Source: Trichoplax adhaerens (Eukaryota; Placozoa; Uniplacotomia; Trichoplacea; Trichoplacidae). From it: 64,000 nucleotides of DNA. The notes beneath the pieces were generated by a model. The model searched no databases. It saw nothing but the letters and a program-made list of their open reading frames with translations, and was not told the origin of the DNA. The stretch's first letter is position 1. Each line of letters opens with the position of its first letter. Shown piece by piece: positions 1 to 13,667 of the stretch. A program made the translations under genes and the position numbers. The stretch lies in contig NW_002060946.1 of NCBI RefSeq assembly GCF_000150275.1, forward strand, positions 2,251,454-2,315,453. The letters are read 5' to 3'.

Positions 1-3000
1 AAGTAGCTAAACATGCAAATATGAAACCAGCAGTGTAGGAAATTAGCTGCCTAACTTCCAGTACTTCTGGAGGAGATTTTGGAATAACACCGGCTAAATG
101 AATGAAAGCAGAATAATATGCATAGAATGTAAACGATGTAATAATGCTTGCTAATGCAGCTATCTGTTAATAGTAATAATTCGCTCAAAGAAAACTAATA
201 TTAACGGGTGCACTAATTTATGCTAGTTAATTACGCTTACAGTTTCGTCATTTCTACATAATTTTAGCTATTCTTTTTCTAAGTGGGAGTTGAGGTAGCA
301 GTAAATGAGTACTAAATACTAAGAGAATTCTAGCAGTCTAATGGATAGCTGGTTTAAATATTTTCGAAGCTTATTTCACCACAAGTGTACAAACTGTTAC
401 ATTTATACGCATATTACTGCAGCTATACACTTAGGCTTAGAATTAACCTAATCAGTAACGTAACCAAATTTAAGCGACTTCGACGTTTTTTAGATTCAAC
501 AATTTCTTAGAGGTTAGACTATGTAAGATTATAATTAATATACTGGCCTGTTTTCTCATTTATTTCATCAAAATTATGTACTTTAAAATTAGAATTGTAG
601 CCATAAATTTTCTATCAGCTACTACATTCTGTATGATATATTATATTATATTTCTACGTATTCCTAATTTACTAATTTTGTAAAAATGTTATGAGCTAAG
701 TAATCTTACGGCATTCGTTCTAACGAAAATAAAAATATTTACATATAAACAAAATTGCACATTTCTACTAAAGAAAAATTTATGGGATCATACTTAATGC
801 ACTAACTCTTTTGATTTATTTCTTAAAAATTTTAAAATTGCATACTTTGAAATTAGAATTATAGTCATTAATTTGCTAATTTGATATCAGCTGCTATATT
901 CCTTTTTGATTTGCTATATCTCTAATAAATCCTAATTTACTGATTTTTAAAAATTTTATGAGTTGAATGATCAAATGAAATTCGTCCCAAGGAAATAAAA
1001 ATACTATACATATAAACAAATTGCGCATTCTATAGTAGAATATTAATTCGTCTTGGAACTAGATTAAAATAATCGTTAGGAGATGTCAGTAATGTTTTGT
1101 ACCTGGCCATGTGATTGGATTATCTTTATAGAATGATACTGATTTCGATTGTATATCGTAGATACCAACTGGAACCATTTCTAGGCTATCATTTCGATCT
1201 GTTTATTTTACCATCATGAAGTAAAAGATAGAGTAGGCATGAATAGGAAATAACAGCACTTTAGCAATATAGAAGATTAATTTAAAGAATTTTTAAAGGC
1301 AATATTATTTTTTGTTGCCATCTTGAAACGGTCATAACAGCAATAACTATTTGAAGGAAGAATAATACTTTTATTCGTGGATTTTAATGCAAGCTAATCC
1401 TATCTTACCTGGTAATTGCAAAATGTGAACATCTTCAATTCTTTCAAACCCATCGTAGCAAACATGACCCTTATGCACAATAGAAATGGTTGTAGGCTAT
1501 AAGTAAAACTTTAAGAAATAACTATCGAAAATTCTTTGTACTAATGACCATATATTATAAGTTTGTTTATGTAAATCAAGTAAAAGTCGCTAGATCTATT
1601 GATGATGTGTGGAAAATGGCGAAGCAATCATGGAAACATATTATGCCTATTATAATTTTAAAGGTATGTGGAATAACGAATAGCAATATTAAACGAGGAA
1701 ACTTTTTAGCATTTGCAACTACAAATCGTGAATACAATTAATGTAAGACTGCCATCATTTCGTTTCTAAGTTAGTTATAATGAATTGGTAGAAAGTTGAA
1801 AGGACTTACGGTTACACCATTAAATGAAGTATTTGTTAGGCTTTCATTTAGAATTGCCATAATAGCTTTATCAGAATAATTGAAATCTAATAAAGATTGG
1901 TTTCTTTTTTTCAATTCCGCATCGGTTTTATTCAAGGCCATAGCCAAAATCCAAACAGCATCGTAGGTATAGCCTTTCATATGATCATGATTGTGTGTAA
2001 CAAGAGAATTAGAGCGAAAGTATTGAAAAACTTTCCATGGTGTCTAAAAATGGTATCCATCATAAAAATAATCATGGTCAAGGGTAAATTCAATTAGTAA
2101 AGATATAAGTCAAAATTATGATTAACTGTATTGATATAAAATTATTCAAGATAATTGGTAATGAAGACCTCGCTATCAACAGAAAAGTTGAGCATTAGAG
2201 GGTATGCCAACTCAGAAAATAAGCTTCTTAAGAGAAAAGACAAGTCAAAATCATGATTAACTATATCGATCTAAACCAACATAAGATTTAAACATTAAAG
2301 GGTATATCTGCTTAGAATGTATGCTGTTTAAGAGACAGAATGAATCTAATATTTCTAAAATTAATTATATAACGTGCCAGTAAATTATATACCGTAAAGA
2401 TATCTTTAGAAATCATCTATATCTTAGCAGTAAGCAAACTGGAGTTCCATACTATGTTACACTAGTATCTTCATAGTCAGTAAATTAGGATCAAAATAAA
2501 TTCCTTTCTATAACAATAATGTAATTTTGTTCTTTTGATCGACAGTAATGTTTGTCCAGTTTAAGCACATTATTGAAAAGTATTTCGATGTGAAATTTCT
2601 GACCGTTCTTGCTGAAAGCAAGTATAAAAGAACTGATTAAGTTACAGCAATTTCTTAATTTAATTAATTATTAGTTATAAAGATTGCTTGGAGAATTTGC
2701 AATTAAGATCGTGGGTACTATTCAATTAATTGACTTATAGGACCCTAAATACAATTAATGCTAGTGCTTACTATGTAATAAATTTATGAATAACTTATTT
2801 GATCATCATTAATTACATTTCAAAGTACTAACTGTCATTGGAAAGCTCGATCAGAATAAACTAATAAGAATGTCACGGAAAAGGAACTCAATTGGGCTAA
2901 ATGTTAAAATCTTACCTTACCAGATATGGTCTCAGTTTTGTTATCATAGCGATTGAATGATCGATATGTGGCTAAATAATGATTTATTACTTCATAAATT

Positions 3001-6000
3001 TGATCTGTTGTGCATCCAATCTTCGGATCTGAAATTTCATACCATGCGTTATAGTACCAGCCAGGGAGGACCCACAGATACTTGTTGCCATATAAACCTG
3101 CTTTATATGCCTATTTAATTTAAGAATGGATGATATAATTTCACTCATAGTTAGGATTAATTTTTACAGTTTCACATATTGCATATCAAATATTAAACTC
3201 TTATGAGTGGAGCATAATCATCTGATATTATAATGTTACTCGATAATGCTGCTACTCTATCTTTTAACGTCCGATAGACTAAACATAGCTAATACAAGTC
3301 TTACATTCTTTCTTAATTATTATATCATATCATCTGATGGTTAATGTTCCATTACTTTTTGTATGTCTAAAGCGTTAAAGTAAGGAATATTTTGCATTTG
3401 ATATTCGCAATGAATTATCAGTGTTATACGAATAATTTACAAAAGAGCTTCATCCTTAGAATCCAGGATTAAAGTATAAGCCAAAAAGTACACGCCACAA
3501 ATTGATATTGCTAGTGAAATCATCATGTAAGGTACTATGCTTTTCGCATGGATATAAATGAAATAGGAGGAAGAGAATTTGTTGCACAGGTTTACTTAAA
3601 TTTATAAAGCTTACTGCACAAGCTAAATGTTGCATAGCGGTTATTTGCAATAGACCAAAAATAATACGAACGCCATTATCCTAAATTTATAAGTCATTTT
3701 AAATGTTAATTTAGGTTCGCAAGCAAATTATTAACTTTCCTGAAGAAATTCTCAATATATTGCAGTTTATTGAATTTGACAATTTTTACCTTAAAATTTT
3801 TAACTGTTTCATCGTAGGTATGCAGAATCCCTTGGGAAGAGCTGACTGTTACGTTATTCTTCTCCAGAAGTAAAATAAAGTTACTTGCAGACTATAGCAC
3901 GATATTGATTTGGGTTAGATATAGCGTAGAAATAGCTACGTTGAAATTTGTTTCTGAAGCAAAGTTCGTAACCTTTCAGACTTTCTATAACTATATTTGT
4001 TCCATCTTGATGATTGTAGTCTGTAATTATGCAATTTATCTTAAGAGCAAATCTTTCAACTGAGTAGGTTTCCCGCCGTGATGACTTTCGAACTTAATGA
4101 TTAGATTATAACTATACAGACACATTTCTATAACAGATCTTTCGACCCCTCTATCTGCACCTTCTATCACTAAATCTGTTCGATCTTGATGACTGTAATC
4201 TATTACTAGGCAATTTTGCCTCCAGAATAAATCCTTCAACTGTTAAAGCTTTCCTTGCTATGATGGATCAGAGCCATGATTAAGTTCAATAATTGCACAA
4301 TCTTACTTCTGCATAGAAAATCTTTCAACTATTGTCTCTAATAGTTCTATTACTACAATTATTTGACCTTAATAACTGTAATTAGCAATGATAAGATATG
4401 TCTATCCTTATACTATATTTTCAATCGATATAATTATTCGATCCAAATGATTGTTATCTATTCGTAAATATGCGTAATTTAAGCTCTGAAGTAGATATTT
4501 TAAATGTCTAGACTTGCTTTCTTTCTATTGTAAAGGTAATTTCCCAATTCACGATCAGGATCTATAAGTATAGCATACTGTCTATCTTGTGAAATAAGTA
4601 AATAAATGATTGCATTAGTAGATTACCTACAGACGATATTTTCGATCGATGTTATTATCCGATCAGGATGATCGTTATCTGTATTTGCTTCGTTTTATCT
4701 CCGAAGTAGATATTTTGACTGTCTTGATTTACTGTCATTATATTAAAAAGATATTTTCCTGATTCTCGATCATGATCTATAAGTATAGCATACTGTCTAC
4801 CTTGTAAAATAAGTAAATACATGATTATATTGGTTGATTACATTTATCCACGGACTAAATTTTCGATCAATGTCATTATTCGATCCAAAAATCAATTTTT
4901 ATCTATATTTGTTTCATTTTATCGCGGCATTTGATATTTCAGCTGTCTAGCTTTATTACTATCATACTATAAAGACAACTGCTCAATTTACGATCATGAT
5001 CTATATGTACAGTATACTGTAGTGTCGACCCTTGCAAAATATGTCAATATTGATAATTACCCATGCAATCGATCTATGAGCTTAATTTTTGATTATCAAA
5101 ATCTGAAACAGATCTTGGTTTTCCTCTCTAATCTTAAAACACCAGCATCCTATTGACTTAAACTTAACTTACTGGAGAATATGATGTTGAAGCTTCATAA
5201 ACAACGGCAACGTCGGTCCAATTAAAGTGCTTGATGATAGCAACGTAAGATTCCATGTATAAATCGTCCGATATTGAACTACGGTAGAAATATGGATATT
5301 TTTGGCGATCATTGAGCAAGACGGAAATGGCACTTGGAGATACCTAAAGAAGAGAAGGATAAAAAGAAAATAGATCATAAGCATATCGTATTTAATCGCT
5401 ATCATAAGTATGCTATGAATTTCGCTGCTCAGCAGATGGAGTTATCAGTAAAATTTTGAAGAGAAATAATGAACTAAATGAAAATTAAACAGGCTAGACT
5501 TTGTAATTAAGTTTTCAATGTTTATTAACATCCTAAAGTAATTTTTTTAACAAGCGTAAATATAAATCAAACCGAACCTAAAACTCGCTGAGAGATAGAA
5601 TGTTTTAATGACTGTTCATCAATTTGAGAAAAATTGATGAAGTACAACTTTACTCTATAACTCTTGAAGACAGGTATAATTAAGTTGATGTAACAATTGC
5701 CGTTGATTAAGATATTCATAAAACCCAAGTAGTCCTATGTCATGTTATCTAGATTAAGTAACTTAATTAAGTAGCTCTTGAAGTTAGCATAGAAGATCCA
5801 ATACTAGTAGAGATATCTTATCTATCTTGATGATTATGATAACTGATATAATCATCGATTAAAATATATTGTTATTTATGTCTCATATAGAAAAGTAGAT
5901 GATAATATGCGGCACATTAATGTCAGTTGAGCCTACTACGATGCTAATTTGAAAGCTATAGTTACTTATAAGGTGTTAGAAGATGTTTTTATCAGCTCTA

Positions 6001-9000
6001 TATAATGTGAGATCTTTTTATAGTTGTTAGCTCTTATCCTCCATTACTATCGGACTCTCAATAAAACATAATAAATGCTATTACCAGCTGCTGGTATTTT
6101 GCTGGATTTAAATTTTATTATATCCTAGCTATAACTACTTAAAGCCAATTGATGAGAGTAGATATAATGATGATAGATTATATAGCATGACTACACTATC
6201 GTATTCACTCCTGATCGTAAATACGTCTAATGAGACGTGGTAATAAGGTATGAGATGAAATCAGTAGGCCTTATTTTAAGAGACTGTGTCTGATGTGAAG
6301 ATAATAAAGGCCATACTTAATATATGTCACAATATATGTAATCATTAATTTAATTATGCTTTATGGCAACCAAAACCTTCGAATCATTGCAATATTATTA
6401 ATGTTATCTAATTATTGTTAGCTACCATAGCAAGATTCCAGTTTTTTGCCGTTAATCCAACTGCTTCGGCTACGGAAGATATTATTGGTCCAATAACGCC
6501 ATATATTTTAGTATTACCCATCAATACTCGAAGGTATTTATCCACTCCAATAGCAGGGTCAAACTGAAACAAATTATATGTAAACGTTACTTAGTTAGTA
6601 AGACAATTATTCTATTAGCTGCTTTAGAATATGCATGATATACTTTAAAGAAATGCGTTGAATTCAATGTCGAAAGAAACAAGCTCATCAATCTTACTAT
6701 TAATACCAGGCAACATAAAAATATGCCTTACTCCAAGCTGTATTAATGTCAAGATGAAAGTACCCGATTACCAGCAATTATGTTGATATATATTAATTAA
6801 CTTCTGTGAATCATAACTTTAAATACCAAATAATTATATTTCTGTTCCTACTAACAGTTAGTCATATAATTTTATGAGTTACTTTTTCGATTATAATTAT
6901 CATTGACTATATCTTGAGTTTGTAAGAGCGTCATAAGACTTATTTGGGACATGCCAGAATTACTTGTGGTATCTAGTGAGCAAAGTTTAAACGTCGAGTG
7001 AAGCTTTTACACCAGCAGTAATTGTTGCAGCATATTTGATTATCATGTTGAAATAACGCAAGTAGATATTTGCTTAATTGAAAAATGTTGATACTCTCAA
7101 TCAGTAACCATCTATAAGGCAAGAAAGGTTGAAAAGTAATCACGATTTTGTGCCGAGTTAAAATATATTTTAGCTAATAATACGTCTTGTTTTTCTAACT
7201 CATTTTACTAGATATCATACAACTTCTTATTTATTTTCTGTCTATTTGAACATTTGAGAGTCCTCTATAATTAGTCGTCCTATTGTAATAAATTCGATGC
7301 GAACGTATGCTTTCTTAACGTGAATGATGGTAAAAAATAGTTTAAGATAACATTATCGCGATGTTAAATGTGTTGATACGGATGGAACTGGCAAATCAAT
7401 TGCAAAGGAATAAAATAGAAATGAAATGGCTTTCCCTCTCTATTTTGCGTAAACTAATATTTGCCTAGTCACTGTTGACAAGCAGAGTGAAAGCCAGACT
7501 ACAAAAGCAATTTATATCCTGAAAAATTTCGATTTTAAAAGGGCTTTCTACTTCCTTATTTTTCGATATCATATTGGTAAAGGCGTTATAAATCACTCTA
7601 CTCTGCCGTAGTTGTCAAAGTAAAGGTGAAAGTTCGTGATTTTAGAGGCAAATAAAAAATAATATGCTAAACTTATTGACAAGAATTGAGAGCGAAATAA
7701 ATAGCAATTTAGCAACTCTCTAATAAACAATCACACTATCAATGGTGTCATCACATCACTTTATGATCCTAAATGGTTAGGAGTAAACTATAATAATAGA
7801 TTAGCCAGAAAAATCTTCACTATTCTACATAAGATAGTAGAATGATTTCCTTTTAGATAAGCTTAAATAATTTACGATTGTTTAGACTACTAATATAATT
7901 TAATAATGAGCTAGCAAAGTAATATCTATCGCTTCTAATTTAACAAAAACCTTACTTTACTCCAACTGTATTTCTCGGAATTTGCTGTTAGCTACTGTAC
8001 GTAATATATCAACGTAATGCTTCGATTGGATTTTATTATTAAATAAATTCAATTACTATACAAGCTAGATAGAAAGTTTTTCATTCAATAATATTGGTAT
8101 GATGCAATTTGGTATAATTGTAATAGTTTAATTTTACCAATTGGCCTAATTAAAGGAAATATCTAGTCATATAGTTGGAAAATGTTCAGAAATCATGATT
8201 ATAAATTTAGATGCCTTGAAGCAATCATTCTTCACATAATTGATAAGCAACATTTTACCGTAAATAAGAAAAGCTGGACTGAAAAAATGTATTGATGTAG
8301 TCTTTACCAACTGCGATATACTCTTTATATATCAGCTCAATTGATAATAACCAACTAAAGCAACTTTGAAATTATTCTAAAGTGGTTACTATAAATTTAT
8401 ACGTTATGCCTAATGTTAGCATATTTGTCAAAAATAGTCAAAACTTCAATAAGTATCGCTATTTCTGAGAAAAGCAAGACTGAACAAAATATATTGAACG
8501 TCAACGGTGGATATTCATTATGTAGACAGATTGCATTGTAAAAATTTCATGACAAGGTTACTCAGGTCAATTTCAAAAGATTTAAGCATAATCTACCACA
8601 AGAATAGTTTAGAATTGAACTGAAGATATAATCTTTTAAGTTTACATGCGAACATTAATCTTGAAAACGAATAAAATCTTATTAATTTTATGACAAAGTC
8701 TGTTAAGTAGTTAACTTTAACTACTTAATTAATATTAATTTTGCATGATGTAAGCCTGGCGAAATAAACGGATGCAATAACTAAATTTCTCAGCTATACA
8801 ACGTTAAGTGCGTTCTGAGAAATAAAAAACTTACAAGTCCTAACTTTAAATCGTTCCGCTATTTATGAATATACAAAAATAAAAAGCAATTTTTATATAA
8901 AGTAAAATATGTATCGAAAGTTAAATTGAATGACTAGTCTACGATTTATTGCATTGTCATTACAGTAAGATATTCATTCTATCATCCAGTATTTTTCTTC

Positions 9001-12000
9001 CAGACTCGAGTGTCAACTCTTATCTAATGGACTTATAAAGATAGGAAAAATAAATATTTATTTTCGTTTGAATATCCGGAGAAAGTATAGGTAGCTTGAC
9101 AAATATGTACAATATGGCCTAAGGCCATTTGTGCCTAGTTCTTTCGAGACCTCTGTTAAGTTTCTACAGTAGCTAGGACCAAGCAATAATTGTATCTAGT
9201 ATGGCTAAGAAAATAAGTTGATATATAGATACTAACTAAAATAATCAATTAAAATATCCATTAATATGTATACTTATAATAGATTACTCTTTCACTTTAT
9301 TACAAGTCTCTTTTATTAGCTACTGTTAGGCTCAAAACACTTCTCGACACGAATTTAAATTAATAAGTTTTGAAATCTTGTAAGTTGACTATTATAAATA
9401 ATCTAGAAAACTACAGATATGCTTGTTACCGGATTTTTAGCACAGCATAGAGGACGTATAATTAATGTTTATAGATTAATAAAGTTATTTTTTCAACTTA
9501 AGCTTAAGTAAAGTAAATAATAAAATATTTCAACTACAACTTATTTGGCTATTTTAACCCCAATAGGACTAATAAATTCATTTTGCTAACAAAAACTCTA
9601 ATTTATCACTTTTTAAACTATCGATTTTAGCTGAATGGCTAACTAATTTCCCCATTGATACATTATATTCTTTCGTAGCCGCAAAATATAAGTAGAAGAT
9701 GACTAATTCTTATTACATATTCGACAGCAGCCATATAGAAAATCATCCTCGTATAAAATACAACCAGTATAATAGAGCTAGTAACCTATTTTATTTTCAG
9801 ATCTACGCATACTTTACTCAAATCCACTTAAGTCTTACGGTAGAAATAGAAGAAAAGATCTTGTAATCAAGTGCATTAAGCGTCAAGATTAACTTAAGAC
9901 CATGATAGCCTAATTATTTTTGAAAAGATTTTGACCCGTAATAGCCGTGTAAAAGATTCTCTTATTAGTTAAAAAGTTTTTTTCCCATCGTCAATCTTAC
10001 CGCACCTTTCTCTCTTTTAATTTATTAACCTTTTAATAAACTATAAATCTAATGAAGCTCTGTAAGTGGCCGTATAACTTCTGAACTCACCCTTATTGGA
10101 TCTATACTTATGATTAAATTGATTTTTACTGTATATAAGAGTGAAAATAAATCATTCATTGATGGAGTTATCATTTCTCCTTGTTAACATAGTAATGGAA
10201 TGGAATTGACTTCAAAATTAAATTAGGCCGGTCGCTGTGGCATCTAACACAATTCGTTATTTCCTTCTACATACAACAGAACTACTAGTGATTAAAAAAA
10301 TAAAATTAGTCAGGTAGCTGTGGTATCGATTTGTTGCTTCCTTCTATATACTAGAGTAGCACATAGAGCGATAATAATAGATCAAAAAATCTTTTCTATG
10401 GCGCAATTAGTGCCTCCTTCATTTCAATAAAATGCTAATTTCATAAGTAACCCTAGATTTATCAGCAACTTTAAGGTGTGGTATGACTATAGCCCTGGAT
10501 GAAACAAAATAGCTGATTTCTAAGTCATATACTACAGACGGGGGTCATATCTGGCAGTACAGATTAAACATCTTTTAATTAACTATTCAATCATGGTTGG
10601 CGCCAGTATGTCTTTGAAAAAAGAAATAGAGCCTATGTTAAAATGGATGTTATTTCTCTTTAATAGAAGCCTTCATTGAGGAAAAAAACTGCTTTCTAAC
10701 CTAGCTGATTTAATTGTCCATTTCCTTGTTATTTATTTTTAATCTATTAACAGAATTGTGTGCCATTTACATCATTACGAATAATGGTGTAGTCACCGTT
10801 GCCTACGCTTGGAATATTTTCAACGATTTGAGCAATAAATTTGTTACCAATGGTACCTAAATTCATTCTAATCTTGATTTACCCTTACATTAGCATCTAC
10901 GAGTATTTGTATACTAAGCATCCCCTTTTTTTGCATCATTCTCAATACTCAACAATATTAATTTAAAATGTTTGCTCTCATTCATCAATGGGACTTGTTT
11001 GCTAAAGACATTATTAAACTCTAAAGATTTTATTATTACTGTTGGCCGATTGTCTCATGTTAGCCTAGTCTTGAATTGAAGGATATCCAATGTTGAATAT
11101 TAGACATCTCCATGATTCAGATAGAATAGCTAGCAACTGATGATGGAATCTGGTCATCAAAATGATTCATTATGCAGACAGGAATCAATCTATTATTAGT
11201 AAAGCATTGACTCTGCGAAAAATTTTGACAGATCAAATAAAAAATATGGCCAATCTGTTTCAGTTTCTTAACTAGATACTTCTTTTGCCATTTTAATTAG
11301 TGCTTGTTGCGTCTTGTTTCTCCCTCATCTTAACTTCCTCCTGGTTTACTTCCGTAAAATAATTCGATTTTGATGGTGAAAAATGGCGTGAACCTGTCTA
11401 TAAGTTGCTAATTTACAGGTCATAGACGACTAGTTAGAGAAAGAATGGCTAGTCAATCTACCGTAAATGGGCTATTTCTGTTTCGTTAGATAAATGGGCA
11501 CACTACGATAAATTTATGTGTTTTTTCTCTATCAAGTTACCAGCTAACGATCAGTAGACACTGTAATGCCATATCTCTTTTGCAATAATAATATAAGGCT
11601 TCCTTACTGGATAATAGGACACTTTATGTGATTATTTGTTGAAATGGTACAATTCCCGAGAGGTAGCCATTTTGAGTTAAAAGTATAGAAATATAAATAT
11701 GAATATAAAAAGAAACTGCTAATGTTCCGTGTTACAGTGTTAAATACTGTATTACAGTAAAAATATCTATGTTAGGATAGTACTGTTAGACTATCCTTAA
11801 TTAGTTAACTTCTAATTTGGATATAGTATGTTTTAATATAGCACTGACTTTTTATGACAGTGACGCTTATACACATACTGAAATTAATAGTTATAATAGG
11901 GAATGCAAATCATCTACTTACAGTTCGAATCATTGTGATTGCAATTTACTTATGGTAGATTGTAAATTATCATGGAAATGTTCCGTGATATGACATATTG

Positions 12001-13667
12001 TAATCTGACTATTCTGTATTAGTTATTACATGTCTATATTCGTAAATACTGTTGTCTGCATTGAGGGAGCAGTAGCTAAACTTAATATCTACTTCAGTAA
12101 ATGATTCCGAGGTTAATTGTATTAACTATGACTCATGAACTATTGAGGAATAGTATATAAATGCAGTATATCGTGAAATAAAGAGAATTCTCCAACTTAG
12201 TGTTTAACATAAAATACGAGGTGTTTAAATCTTTGTGTAGTCTGCTAGTAGAGCAAAAGTGTTTCTGATAGTGCAGATATCGTTCCTTGATACGTAGTTC
12301 AAGGAATTGACTTATTGATCGTACATTACGTTATCTTGTTGCAAAGCTGTTTTGTGACATTCCGTCAAACTAGAGATTCATTATATAGATTAGAAATAGG
12401 AGAATAGTGTTATTAGTTGTATACAGATTCCAACACTTCTATTTTCTAGATCTCTATCCTAAAATCGATATTATGCGCTATAGTAGCTCCGAAATACAAA
12501 AATCATAATGGTAAATATGATTATGGAAAATAATATCTTTTACGTGTAAATATGTGATCATTACCGATAATGATGGTTAAAACTTGAATCACTACATTAT
12601 GGTCAAAACTTATATAGGTGAAGTTGGAGTAAGGAATATCCGATATAATGATGATCAAATCGTTTAGTTAATTACTTTTTGTTGTTGAGAGCTATGTCCA
12701 GTAGTTAGAAAACGAGAACATTTAAACTTGGTCAACTTTCCCTAAAAATTATTATGGTGAAATCGATATTGCTATCGCCTAGCTTTTAAGATCGGATATT
12801 AAAATTTGAATCATATTATGGTAAGTATTTGTATAAGTAATTTGGAGTATGAAATTCTGATATAGAAGTGATCAGGTCGTTTAGTAATATATCAACTTTT
12901 GTTGTAAGCTATATCAAATAGTTAGAAAATAGTAATATTTAACATTGATCAATTTTCCTAAAACTAAACTATCATGACAAATTAAATATTGCCGTCATTA
13001 TCTAGATTTGAAGATTAAATTTTAAGCAAAAGCGATCCGATTCATTAAAATAGTAGCATTAAATTACGTAAGATTAAGTAAAAATTTTAGCTATTGCTTA
13101 GTTTTGAAGATCAGATTTCTTGGAAAAGCGATCCGCTTATTAAATAATAGAAATAGATTACGCAAAATGGAGTGCAAATTTGAGCTATTGCTTTGCTTTG
13201 AAGATCGGATTTTAAGTAAAAGCAATCCGTTTTACCAAAATAGTGCCATTGTCATTAGTGAGATGAAGTAAAAATTAGTACAATTTCAAATTAAAAAAGA
13301 AACATTAAAAGTAGGCCAAGAAAAGACTTACATTATTAAATTGAAACTCTGTCTGTAGATGATATCCTTCCAAAATATCTGCTTTAGCATTGATATCTTG
13401 GAGAGCTAAATTAACAGCAGCGTATTGATCATAACCATACCATTTTTTTGGAATCCGGTTAGGTATAAAGGTGGCAATATCAATTATTTTTATCTCGGAT
13501 ACATTAGAATATTGATTTGATGGAATTGTAATAATCGGATTGAAATAGATGGAAACGATAAATAAAGTAGCTACAGCACCAATACGATGTATTTTTAATA
13601 AATTCAACATCACGAAATTTGGATAAACTAGCTTTAATATCTTGGCCGCTTTAACATAAAATTGCAA
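1..13667 (-). CDS. GABA-B-like class C GPCR, gene 1 (3' end off the window)
   Basis: A metabotropic receptor of the GABA-B type: a plasma-membrane protein with an extracellular Venus-flytrap domain followed by seven helices. Exons (minus strand, 5' to 3'): 13332-13667, 6426-6563, 5173-5343, 3790-3891, 3615-3680, 2916-3110, 1810-2043, 1409-1469, 1103-1180, 1-93. All junctions are GT-AG and phases agree. The first ATG is at 13667, but a better signal peptide starts at the ATG at 13610 (MLNLLKIHRIG, then a hydrophobic stretch). Recognisable blocks are AVNLALQDIN and GVIGPIISSVAEA (lobe 1), VRIIFG, KYLWVLPGWY, YTYDAVWILAMALN and GHVCYDGFERI, ending in ITWPG and the proline-rich linker into TM1. 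About 470 residues are visible; TM2-TM7 and the tail lie left of the window. The first intron is about 6.8 kb and carries a solo LTR and tandem repeats. GABA-contact residues of GB1 are mostly not kept. The family call is firm; the ligand is unknown. Confidence 0.88.
545..1050. repeat. Two-copy tandem duplication, about 265 bp apart
   Basis: Segments from about 545-775 and 815-1050 align over most of their length (shared pieces include TTAGAATT, ATCAGCT and ACATATAAACAAA). They lie in the intron between the exons at 1103-1180 and 1-93 of receptor gene 1. Non-coding. Confidence 0.7.
2109..2340. repeat. Two-copy tandem duplication, about 130 bp units
   Basis: Both units begin GTCAAAATYATGATTAACT and include GGGTAT and TTAAGAGA. 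They lie in the intron between the exons at 2916-3110 and 1810-2043 of receptor gene 1. Confidence 0.65.
3980..5060. repeat. Two adjacent tandem repeat arrays in an intron of gene 1
   Basis: The first array (about 3980-4400) has three units of about 170 bp around TCTTGATGACTGTAATCT and AATCTTTCAACT. The second (about 4410-5060) has three units of about 230 bp around ATCATGATCTATAAGTATAG and ATTTTCGATCGATG. They fill the intron between exons 3 and 4. A 67-codon frame at 4036-4239 is repeat sequence, not an exon. Confidence 0.75.
6564..11729. other. Left part of intron 1 of gene 1, no recognised feature
   Basis: AT-rich sequence without an open frame of note, an RNA gene or an obvious element. 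The intron runs on to 13331 and includes the solo LTR at 11730 and a tandem array. Confidence 0.6.
11730..12359 (+). mobile_element. Solo LTR, family 1 (630 bp, intact ends)
   Basis: Begins TGTTACAG and ends GTTTTGTGACA, flanked on both sides by TTCCG (11725-11729 and 12360-12364), a perfect 5-bp target duplication. A TATATAA box at about 12157 lies some 200 bp before the end. There is no primer-binding site, coding region or second LTR nearby, so it is a solo LTR left by recombination. It lies in the first intron of receptor gene 1, antisense to it. It is about 95% identical by eye to the inverted copy at 20430-21062. Confidence 0.9.
12560..13275. repeat. Compound tandem array in intron 1 of gene 1
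   Basis: Two units of about 230 bp (around TCGTTTAGT and CTATRTCMARTAGTTAGAAAA) are followed by three units of about 105 bp around AAGCGATCCG and GAGCTATTGCT. The array ends some 60 bp from the first coding exon. Confidence 0.7.

Noticed and set aside
1-13667. Treating the two receptors as one long gene
   Set aside because: Each has its own signal-peptide exon and flytrap domain, and gene 2 ends with a TM7 exon and stop at 21421, before the gene 1 start.
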